Below are positions 40,007 to 48,394 of a DNA stretch of 64,000 bases, piece after piece; within the stretch, counting starts at the first letter, position 1; the number at the start of each line of letters is the position of its first letter. A program made the position numbers and the translations under genes. The DNA comes from Clitopilus passeckerianus (Eukaryota > Basidiomycota > Agaricomycetes > Agaricales > Entolomataceae), in contig CALYLX010000098.1 in assembly GCA_944990035.1 (NCBI GenBank), forward strand, positions 930,001 to 994,000. Direction: 5' to 3'. The notes under the pieces were generated by a model. The model had not been told where the DNA came from. It saw only the letters and a list, made by a program, of their open reading frames with translations, and did not search any database.

Positions 40007-43000
40007 ATGGGACATACCCGTATCATCAAGACATCTGATATGGTCAAAGGTGCTTACAAAACACCTACTGGAGCCCGAGACCCAATGGCTATGGATGTTG
40101 ATCGTTTCACCACTGATCCACCCAAACGCCGCCTCACCCAGGAGGAAAGAGAACATCACAAGAAGAACAACTTGTGCTACTATTGCTCCAAGAAAGGTCA
40201 CACGATCCAACAATGTCTTCAAAGGAAGAATTTTGGAAGAACCTACCCTAGCAACAATGACAGCCGATTCCACAAGAAACCTGAGAAGGGAGCCGAGTTG
40301 ATCAAATATGTCAGAGCAGTCCTAGCTGACATGCCCCAGAAGAAGCCGCTGAATTCTACACCGAAGCAGAGGCTGAGGGTTTTAAAGAGGAAGACTGCAA
40401 AGCCGACGTCAGTACTTCCTCGCCCGATTGATATTTCCAGTGTACTTGTAGCTACTGATTTTTATGCTGAATCTATGCGTATCCCAATCTCTCTACAAGA
40501 CCCTCTAGATGGAAATACAACAATCGCCGGCACAAAAGCTCTCATTGACTCTGGAGCGCAAGGGTCATTCATAGACTCTGTCTTTGCCAAGACACATCAC
40601 CTCCCACTACTCCCACTCCGACAACCGATTACAGCACGAAACGTTGATGGCACCCTGAACAAACAAGGAACTATTACCCACTTTACCTGGGTTATTGCCA
40701 AGATAGGGACAGCCATCATCAAGGAAAGATGTTTTGTCACTGGACTCGGGAAAGACCACCTGATTTTTGGATTACCCTGGCTAAAACGGGTAGATCCAAT
40801 CATATCGTGGAGCGACGGCACACTCGAAATCGGCGAATCACGCATTACCCAACGACTGTCGCAAACATTGATGCGAGCAGTAGACATCAAGCGGATGAGA
40901 GCCATCCGAGAACAACTACTAGAGGAAAACACGCCACCTACCCCAGCACCTGATTGTTCCGAAGAGAATCCCGGAAAATCAGAAGGACTTAGCGACTATT
41001 TCCGAATAGTCGAAGACGGAGAAGAGATCAATGAAGACTTTCTCATCGCATACTGCCAGAACGAACCGGCAGTCGGAATATTCACCAAGGAGGAACCCCC
41101 ACTTACGCAGGAACACACAAAGGATTACCTTGTGTACGGGCCAATCAGGCCAACTACCACGATACGACAGACGGTGATAACACACCATCCAGCAACCAGA
41201 CATCACACACAGCAGGTGTGGATACGTGCGAAAACATCAATTTCGCAAGCTCTGGAGCATAAACGAGAAGATAAGGAGCCAAAGAAATCCCTTGACGAAA
41301 TCATCCCCGACTATCTTCAAGACTACAGAAAAGTCTTTGAGAAAGCAGCATCTGAACGATTCCCACCAAGCCGACCCTGGGATCATGCCATAGATCTGAA
41401 GACAGATTTCGTGCCAAAAGACTGCAAGGTCTATCCGCTCAGCCCCTTAGAGCAAGAAAAACTCGACGAGTTTCTCAAGGAAAATCTAGCCAAAGGATAC
41501 ATCCGAGAATCCAACTCCCCACAAGCATCTCCGTTCTTCTTTGTTGCAAAGAAAGACTCGGAAGCCCTAAGACCATGTCAGGACTACCGACGACTCAACG
41601 AAGGAACAATACCTAACGCTTACCCCTTACCGCTGGCTAGCGAACTCATCGATAAACTCAAAGGAGCAACTGTCTTCACCAAACTCGACATTCGATGGGG
41701 ATATCACAACATCCGCATCAAAGATGGTGACCAATGGAAAGCAGCGTTCAAGACCAACCGAGGGTTATTTGAACCAATGGTGATGTTCTTTGGACTAATG
41801 AACTCACCCGGTACCTTCCAAGCAATGATGAACCACCTTTTCCGAGACATGATAGACGAAGGATGGGTCATCATCTACATGGACGACATCCTCATCTTCT
41901 CCAACGATCCAGAAAAACACCGAGAACGCACACGCAGAGTCTTACAAAGACTACAAGACAACGATCTCTACCTCAAAGCAGAGAAATGCCAATTTGACAC
42001 CACAAGAGTGGAGTACCTCGGGTTCATCATTGAACCAAACAAGATCTCCATGGACCCTGTCAAACTTGCAGGGATGCGCGACTGGCCTACGCCAACTACA
42101 GTAAAGGAAGTCCGATCATTCCTAGGATTCGGAAACTTTTACCGCAGGTTCATCGGAAAATATGCGGAAATTGCCAAACCGCTGAACGAACTCACCAAGA
42201 AAGACAAGAAGTGGGAATGGACCAATGAATGTCACAAAGCTTTCACTACCCTGAAAGACAAATTCCTGGAAGCACCTGTGTTGCTGATGCCTGACCCCAT
42301 GAAGCCATTTGTGGTGGAAAGCGACGCCTCAAAACATGCAACAGGAGCAGTCCTACAACAACGTGACGCCAACGGATCATGGCACCCATGTGGTTTCATA
42401 TCTAAATCGTTCTCGGAAACAGAACGGAACTATGAAATCTACGACCAAGAACTTCTAGGCATTATCCGCGCATTAGAAACCTGGCGACACTACTTCCATG
42501 GATCCCAACATTCAGTCGTGATTCTATCCGATCACAAAAACCTCACATACTTCCGAGAAGCCCGGAAGTTGAACCGACGACAAGCAAGATGGAATTTGAT
42601 GCTATCCCAGTTTAACATCAAACTTGTACACACCCCTGGTGCAAAGATGATACAATCTGACGCACTATCTCGACGACCAGACCACATCCCAGGTGAAGAC
42701 ACCGACAACGAAGACATCATTCTCCTCCCCGACAAGCTCTTCCTTCGCTCAATTGACATTGAACTAAAGGACGAAATTGTACACAAGATGGTCAATGACA
42801 AACTGATTGTTGACGCCATTCGCACCGCCAAAGAAGACGGACCCCCACCAATCCGATCAAACCTGGAAGACTGGAAATTTGACAATGGCATCTTGTACTA
42901 CAAGGACAAGTGTGTGGTACCAGATGACGAAGACCTCCGAAGGAAGATAGTCCAACGTTATCACGATCTACCCAGCGCAGGACACCCTGGACAATTTGGG

Positions 43001-44209
43001 ACACTGGAAAAAGTCCGGAAGGACTACTGGTGGCCAGGGATGTCAGTGTTCATCAAGAACTTTGTGCAGGGCTGTGCAATGTGCCAGCAAATGAAAATCA
43101 ATCGCCACCCCACCGCTCCACCATTAATGCCCATCAAATCCGAAACCACTAGGCCATTTTCGCTAGTGACGTACGATTTTCACACGGATCTCCCAGAGAG
43201 TGATGGTTTCGATAGCATTATGGCCGTGGTCGACCATGGAGCTACGAAGGGGGCAATTTTCATCCCTTGCACAAAGAAAATCGACGCCACAGGAACTGCA
43301 AATGCCTACATTGACAACGTTTACCGTCGCTTTGGACTCCCCGACAAAGGAATTTCAGACAGAGGACCTCAATTTGCCTCTAAAGTTTTCCAAGAAATGG
43401 GACGACTCCTTGGAATCAAGCTCAACATGAGTACCGCCTACCACCCACAAACCGATGGTGCGACAGAAAGGATCAATCAGGAGATTGATGCCTATCTCCG
43501 CATCTTCTGTGCACAGAACCCCGAATCCTGGTCCAAATGGATTACCACTCTAGAATTCTCCTACAACAGCCGAACACACTCTGTCACCAAACAAACCCCA
43601 TTCTACCTAATGATGGGATACGAACCACCTGCACTCCCATCAGTTGCTCCCACTAGCAAAATTCCCGCAGTTGACAAACGGATCAAGGAACTTCTGCTAG
43701 CACGCGATGAAGCAAATGCTGCACATGCACTTGCTGCGCAACGCATGGCAGAGAAGATCACACGACATTTCACCCCATTCAAAGTCGGAGAAAAGGTGTG
43801 GTTAGAAGCCACAAATCTCAATCAAGGAAACATCTCCAAAAAACTAGCACCCAAACGAGAAGGACCCTTCAAGATACTTGAGGTAAAAGGACACCTGACC
43901 TATAAACTCGACCTGCCAAGACGATGGAAGATCCACCCGGTGATTCACGCGTCACTTCTCACCCGTTACATCTCCACCAAAGCGCATGGACCCAGCTTCT
44001 CTAAACCGCCACCTGACGAAATCAACGGAATAGAAGAATACGAAATAGAAGCAATTGTGGCCCATCAGAAACAAGGCAAAGGGCGACACAGATACCTCGT
44101 AAAATGGAAGGGATGGCCATCAGCGGACAACGAATGGATGCCCGAGTCGGAACTGCGGAATGCCAAGGAAATACTCACCGAGTATAAAAAGAGGAAGAAA
44201 CTCACCTGA
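40007..44209 (+). CDS. Gypsy-2a gag C-terminus/pol polyprotein with chromodomain
   Basis: Uninterrupted 1,400-codon frame. Approximate residues: gag knuckle CYYCSKKGHTIQQC (57-70), protease ALIDSGAQGSFID (178-190), RT with [13 protein letters not shown] and [10 protein letters not shown] (catalytic YMDD, ~622), RNase [18 protein letters not shown] (from 769) to SDHKNL, integrase HHCC zinc finger ending CAMCQQMK (~1030), DDE core at D1057 (TYDFHTDLPE), D1116 (ISDRGPQFAS), E1154 (TERINQE), GPF motif REGPFKILEV (1284), and chromodomain EYEIEAIVAH, RYLVKWKGWPSADNEW (1343-1394). The chromodomain probably targets integration to modified histones. Gag and pol are fused here by two 1-nt losses (about 40336 and in the T-run at 40380) relative to the other copy, which needs a -1 shift. 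All catalytic motifs are intact. Confidence 0.95.
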   Translation: MGHTRIIKTSDMVKGAYKTPTGARDPMAMDVDRFTTDPPKRRLTQEEREHHKKNNLCYYCSKKGHTIQQCLQRKNFGRTYPSNNDSRFHKKPEKGAELIKYVRAVLADMPQKKPLNSTPKQRLRVLKRKTAKPTSVLPRPIDISSVLVATDFYAESMRIPISLQDPLDGNTTIAGTKALIDSGAQGSFIDSVFAKTHHLPLLPLRQPITARNVDGTLNKQGTITHFTWVIAKIGTAIIKERCFVTGLGKDHLIFGLPWLKRVDPIISWSDGTLEIGESRITQRLSQTLMRAVDIKRMRAIREQLLEENTPPTPAPDCSEENPGKSEGLSDYFRIVEDGEEINEDFLIAYCQNEPAVGIFTKEEPPLTQEHTKDYLVYGPIRPTTTIRQTVITHHPATRHHTQQVWIRAKTSISQALEHKREDKEPKKSLDEIIPDYLQDYRKVFEKAASERFPPSRPWDHAIDLKTDFVPKDCKVYPLSPLEQEKLDEFLKENLAKGYIRESNSPQASPFFFVAKKDSEALRPCQDYRRLNEGTIPNAYPLPLASELIDKLKGATVFTKLDIRWGYHNIRIKDGDQWKAAFKTNRGLFEPMVMFFGLMNSPGTFQAMMNHLFRDMIDEGWVIIYMDDILIFSNDPEKHRERTRRVLQRLQDNDLYLKAEKCQFDTTRVEYLGFIIEPNKISMDPVKLAGMRDWPTPTTVKEVRSFLGFGNFYRRFIGKYAEIAKPLNELTKKDKKWEWTNECHKAFTTLKDKFLEAPVLLMPDPMKPFVVESDASKHATGAVLQQRDANGSWHPCGFISKSFSETERNYEIYDQELLGIIRALETWRHYFHGSQHSVVILSDHKNLTYFREARKLNRRQARWNLMLSQFNIKLVHTPGAKMIQSDALSRRPDHIPGEDTDNEDIILLPDKLFLRSIDIELKDEIVHKMVNDKLIVDAIRTAKEDGPPPIRSNLEDWKFDNGILYYKDKCVVPDDEDLRRKIVQRYHDLPSAGHPGQFGTLEKVRKDYWWPGMSVFIKNFVQGCAMCQQMKINRHPTAPPLMPIKSETTRPFSLVTYDFHTDLPESDGFDSIMAVVDHGATKGAIFIPCTKKIDATGTANAYIDNVYRRFGLPDKGISDRGPQFASKVFQEMGRLLGIKLNMSTAYHPQTDGATERINQEIDAYLRIFCAQNPESWSKWITTLEFSYNSRTHSVTKQTPFYLMMGYEPPALPSVAPTSKIPAVDKRIKELLLARDEANAAHALAAQRMAEKITRHFTPFKVGEKVWLEATNLNQGNISKKLAPKREGPFKILEVKGHLTYKLDLPRRWKIHPVIHASLLTRYISTKAHGPSFSKPPPDEINGIEEYEIEAIVAHQKQGKGRHRYLVKWKGWPSADNEWMPESELRNAKEILTEYKKRKKLT

Positions 44210-44247
44210 CACCACATAGCAAACCCACTCACATCCACTATATAACA

Positions 44248-45114
44248 ATGTCTCAAAATGCCTCTTCCTACGACCGCACCATCATCCGCAACACCTTCAA
44301 ATCCGATACCGCTATTACGGCGCTCCGTACGCATACTGCCTGGAGCAGCGACGACAACCCTCTCACCGCTGTGGGAGAACAAGGAACCCTCTACCAAAAC
44401 CGACGAACCGAAACTCGCAACGAAGTGGCTCGTCTGCGCCACCAATTTGCGAAAACCACTGACGATCTTGATCAACTTTTGGACAAAGTTGATCGAGAAA
44501 CGGAGGAGACCCTCACAGACCTCTTCTTTGCTATTGGAGGAACAGCTTTCCTCAACGAATTCTTCCCCGAACGACAAAACTGGTTCAACAACCCAGAGGA
44601 GACAGACTTCGAAACCCTTGCCTCCAATCCCTGGGGGCCTGAGGAAAGTCAAGAAGAGGAAGTCACGATCCTCACTGCACGTCAAGTTTGCGGAACCCTA
44701 CGAGCATTTCCTCCCGTCACCAATTTACACACCGCCGCAAAAATAAAACATAACCCCTTCGTCAAAAAGAACAGAACGACAACAAGGAAAACATCAATCC
44801 CAATGGCAAACCCTCCAACGCCATACCTCTCCGCATTCGAAAGCCCACCAGAGTCCGACTCACCAACGCTGGTGAACCTTCCCTCGACAGTATCGTCCCA
44901 GAAGGCGCCGCGCACCGGATACCTTGCCAACAGACCACCACCACCCAGATGGTTCAGATGCTACATTTGTGGAGGCAGACACCGACAGTGTCATTGCTTT
45001 CGTTTTGTGTGTCGTCTGTGCCATCATCGTGGCCCAGGCCATTACCCGGTTAGCTGCCCACAACGCTACCACAAGGGCATAGACCGTCACTTCTGGGGTA
45101 AAGGAAGGAATTGA
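44248..45114 (+). CDS. Gypsy-2a ORF3: Cys/His-rich protein downstream of pol, unknown function
   Basis: 288-aa ORF starting 38 nt after the pol stop (MSQNASSYDRTIIRNTFKSD). Same plan as Gypsy-1 ORF3: N-terminal segment with TAWSSDDNPLT, helical NEVARLRHQFAKTTDDLDQL, FETLASNPWGPEE, TILTARQVCGTLRAFPP, then CYICGGRHRQCHCFRFVCRL and CHHRGPGHYPVSCP, ending RHFWGKGRN. A 1-nt A loss (about 44769) and a 2-nt C loss (about 44883) together keep the frame open but change ~38 residues between them compared with the copy at 37610-38345. There is no signal peptide or membrane helix, so it is not an obvious envelope. Probably a nucleic-acid-binding accessory protein. Confidence 0.85.
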   Translation: MSQNASSYDRTIIRNTFKSDTAITALRTHTAWSSDDNPLTAVGEQGTLYQNRRTETRNEVARLRHQFAKTTDDLDQLLDKVDRETEETLTDLFFAIGGTAFLNEFFPERQNWFNNPEETDFETLASNPWGPEESQEEEVTILTARQVCGTLRAFPPVTNLHTAAKIKHNPFVKKNRTTTRKTSIPMANPPTPYLSAFESPPESDSPTLVNLPSTVSSQKAPRTGYLANRPPPPRWFRCYICGGRHRQCHCFRFVCRLCHHRGPGHYPVSCPQRYHKGIDRHFWGKGRN

Positions 45115-45130
45115 AGTCAGGAGACTTCAA
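45111..45130 (+). other. Hairpin between ORF3 and the polypurine region of Gypsy-2a
   Basis: TTGAAGTC-AGGA-GACTTCAA, 8-bp stem and 4-nt loop overlapping the ORF3 stop, followed by AGCGAGAGGGTAA (candidate polypurine tract) and the LTR at 45148. The same stem occurs in Gypsy-1. Confidence 0.7.
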
Positions 45131-45147
45131 CGATAGCGAGAGGGTAA

Positions 45148-45632
45148 TGTTATGATTTTGCTTACATGTTTCTCCTTACATACCCCGGCCCGCTTACCTA
45201 TGCACGATTACTCACATATGCTGCGCATCACTGCGCATTTTTCATCTTTTTCCATGCTTACTCCGCATCTCTCACGATCGTGAGAGACTTATACCTTATC
45301 TGACTCTTTCTGACTCGCATCGAGTCATACTGACTCATGTACTTACTCATCATGCTGCGCATGACTCATTACTTACTCAGCATGCTGCGCATGTGCTATA
45401 TTTAGAACTACTAGATAGGTATATAAACCTGTACCATTTGGTCAAGGCTCCTCAGCTTGACCTAGGCAATCTACCTAACTGCTTAGTTCTCTACTTCGCC
45501 TTTAAGTCCCTTGCTTCGTCAATCTCACCAGGTCGTCAGTACAGCCGCAGCTGCTGACAAATCTCTGTCTTTGTTTATCAAAGACATCGAGCGTAAACAG
45601 TATTACCTAAGTTGTTAGGCTCTGCCTTAACA
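45148..45632 (+). repeat. Gypsy-2a 3' LTR
   Basis: 485 bp, nearly identical to 38379-38863; differences include CACACC/CATACC, ACTCAC/ACTCGC and TGTGCATGCG/TGCGCATGTG, all transitions at CpG-like sites. Followed by GATTG (45633-45637). Confidence 0.95.
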
Positions 45633-46870
45633 GATTGTGTTGGGTACCATGTCTGTGACCTCTCTGTGAGATACCAATCTCCCACAATGTCATATTTAAT
45701 GAGTCAGCTGCTGGTCGCATGTCACGTCGTGTTAAGGGAGTATTTTCTGGTCCTGGTGGCCCAGTTGAGGGGGTGGAAGAGCTGGTATCTCACCAAGATT
45801 TGGAGAAATCCCCATGTACAATGCACTCTGGTCTATCCTACCTGGCCCATCATACCATTAATGGTTTATGGGATTTTGTGTCACTAGCGGTTGCATCAGT
45901 TCAGGACTTTAGTTTTTATATTGTCTCTTCCCTTGCCGACCTCAAACTTGGTGTCATCCGTGATTTTGCTGGTGTTGCCTCTGCCACAATCTGCCCTTCC
46001 CTGCCCTTCCCCTAAGCTCGACCCAGCTGCAAAAGGGTCTCGCCGTCCTTGAGATTGGGACCTTTCTAAACCGCCACTATGTGAAGTTGATAAAGCAGTC
46101 TTCTTTGCTCAGTTCTTCTCCCCTCCTGATCCGTCTATACCTATGCCTGAGGATAAATCTGACCTTGTCATTATTATTGCTGTGCACATTGATGACGGCA
46201 GTACTGTGACCAACTCCGAGCCCCTGTACAAATGGATTATCTCTCGCATTGGTGAAACGGTCTCTATCAAGGATGGTGGTGAAATCTATTTGCACCTTGG
46301 TATTTGACTGGAGCGTGACATAGTGAATTGAAAGGTCTGGCTATCACAGGTACCTTTCATCAACAAGCTGCTCCGTACCCATGGGATAGAGCTTGCTGCA
46401 CCTCACCACCTTCCGTTGATCACCAACTCTTTGAAGCTTGCACCTGCCCCTCCCAAGGCTTTTCCTGAAGTTCCTGACACTGAGATCACAGTAACTTATC
46501 AGTGCATTGTGGGATCATTCCTCTACCTGGCTTGTTGCACCTGCTCTGACCTGGCTTACACTGCCATGGCCTTGAGCCAATTCAACTTTAACCCTACCTG
46601 TGTGCATCTACTGTACTTGCTGCTAAGGGGGTGCTCTGCTACCTCACTTATACAAAAGATTGGCCCTTGAGTATGATACCAGTGGTATTTCAAGCAACCC
46701 TGATGCTTGGGTCCTTGTTCCCTGGGACTGTGCTTTCATGGACGCTGATTGGGCATCTGACAAGTCTACTCATTGGAGTGTCTCTGGTTACACATTTGTC
46801 CTGTATGATGCCCTTGTGTCCTGGTCCTCTAACAAGCAGCGCACTGTGGCTCTTTTTTCCACTGAAGCTA
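45633..46870 (+). pseudogene. Ty1/copia pol, C-terminal half (RT end and RNase H)
   Basis: Starts immediately after the Gypsy-2a LTR with the coding segment CVGYHVCDLSVRYQSP. RT remnant: IIIAVHIDDGSTV (equivalent of the YVDD box) near 46165-46200, with stops at about 46303 and 46330. Then the copia signature YQCIVGSFLYLACCTCSDLAYTAMALS (46500-46580) and RNase H DADWASDKSTHWSVSGYTFVL, SWSSNKQRTVALFSTEAT (46740-46870). It is cut at the TA 46869-46870 by a mariner element. The N-terminal half of the same element lies inverted at 54117-56643. Much of the RT finger/palm is missing. Confidence 0.88.
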
Positions 46871-47929
46871 CAGTAGGCTCCAAAACCTTTCCAATGTTTG
46901 TTACTTTTCCAGAGATCACTTAATAGCTCATGGAATAAATTTCCGAAAATCATGAGAATAATATATATCATAGTTTAACATCTTGGCTTTAAGCTGACAT
47001 AACCCTGAGGCTGTGCTTCCACTTTTAGTAGGTGGTTCACACACTTTAGGTTGGTCACTCATTGAAAAGGTTTTGTTGCTGGTCATTCTGAAATCAGTAA
47101 GCATGTGATAAGTCACATGATACTCGGCTTTGTTGCTTATAATCAACAATGTCATGTGATCAGAGTGTCAATACAGTATATATATAGCTAAACCAAGTGC
47201 TACTTCATGTTGAATTGACATGTACCACTCACGTGACTAATCACGTGACATCACATGATTAGTATTGCGCCATATCGCACCATTATTATGTCTTCTTACA
47301 AATATGCCTCATGGCAACTCACGTGACACTTCATGACTACTTATGACTCATTCCGTGTCACTTCCGTACTATATTTAGCACAGAACATTCTAGATATGCT
47401 TACATATACATGGTCTGTGCACACTCTCCTTATGTATATAAACCTACGTACTTTACCCCAATACATTGGAGACTTCTCTAGTCTTATTACATAGTTCGCT
47501 CTCACCTCACAAGCCCACACCTAGCTCAAGGTAAGGGTCGTCTGCAACTTCCCTCGCTGGAAGGCATGCTTGCTCGACACTTCATTCCTAACCCATCGTG
47601 CAACCTTTTACAAAAGCGCAAACTACTTGTGTCCTTGAACTGCTTTATGCTGGCCTTTCTGCTACTTCTATCTATAAAGAGACTGGTATAGGGCTTGCTA
47701 CCATTAGCAGAATACATTCTCAGCACTGCTCAGACTTGCCCAAGTCCTCTGGAAGTCGCCCTGCAAAGCTTACTCCTGCTAATATTGACTACATCAAATG
47801 CAATATGTGCATGGGCAAGATTAATAATGCTGTAGAGGGTGCCAGAGTACTTCAAAACATAACCAGCCAGTCTGTTTTACCTCAGACTCTATGCAGGGGG
47901 TTGAAAAATATAGGGTGGAGGGCTAAGAG
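46871..47929 (+). mobile_element. Tc1/mariner element 2, 5' part
   Basis: Begins after TA (46869-46870) with a terminal repeat, CAGTAGGCTCCAAAACCTTT, inserted in the copia RNase H (STEAT). The inner part of the TIR has the motif reversed (CATTGAAAAGGTTTTGTTGC, about 47062). Transposase starts at 47598. The element is truncated at about 47929, where the inverted Gypsy-2 copy begins, so no right TIR is present. It is distinct in sequence from the Tc1 at 19000. Confidence 0.82.
47598..47929 (+). pseudogene. Mariner element 2 transposase, N-terminal fragment
   Basis: About 110 codons: the helix-turn-helix region (TTCVLELLYAGLSATSIYKE, TGIGLATISRIHSQH) followed by the second DNA-binding part (RPAKLTPANIDYIKCNM). 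This is the usual N-terminus of fungal Tc1-like transposases. The DDE domain is missing because Gypsy-2c replaces the sequence at 47929. The frame stays open into the antisense of Gypsy-2 ORF3, giving a chance chimeric ORF to 48539. Confidence 0.8.
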
Positions 47930-48356
47930 TGAGGATCGTGACTTCCTCTTCTTGACTTTCCTCAGGCCCCCAGGGATTGGAGGCAAGGGTTTCGAAGTCT
48001 GTCTCCTCCGGGTTGTTGAACCAGTTTTGTCGTTCGGGGAAGAATTCGTTGAGGAAAGCTGTTCCTCCAATAGCAAAGAAGAGGTCTGTGAGGGTCTCCT
48101 CCGTTTCTCGATCAACTTTGTCCAAAAGTTGATCAAGATCGTCAGTGGTTTTCGCAAATTGGTGGCGCAGACGAGCCACTTCGTTGCGAGTTTCGGTTCG
48201 TCGGTTTTGGTAGAGGGTTCCTTGTTCTCCCACAGCGGTGAGAGGGTTGTCGTCGCTGCTCCAGGCAGTATGCGTACGGAGCGCCATAATAGCGGTATCA
48301 GATTTGAAGGTGTTGCGGATGATGGTGCGGTCGTAGGAAGAGGCATTTTGAGACAT
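47929..48356 (-). pseudogene. Gypsy-2c ORF3, 3'-truncated
   Basis: N-terminal ~142 codons of ORF3 (MSQNASSYDRTIIRNTFK to EEEVTILT), intact up to the truncation at about 47929. The Cys/His-rich domain is missing. Confidence 0.85.
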
Positions 48357-48394
48357 TGTTATATAGTGGATGTGAGTGGGTTTGCTATGTGGTG

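Larger units (their letters stand above)
38379..45632 (+). mobile_element. Gypsy-2a: chromovirus with near-intact coding region
   Basis: 7,254 bp, two 485-bp LTRs (38379-38863, 45148-45632) differing at only a few sites, mostly C/T, so a young insertion. Order: LTR, self-complementary primer site, leader, gag, pol with chromodomain, ORF3, hairpin, LTR. The 3' flank is GATTG (45633-45637), followed by the C-terminal half of a copia element. The 5' side has no matching duplication because a partial Gypsy-2 is joined through the shared LTR. The related copy at 47929-54116 is inverted. Confidence 0.95.
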
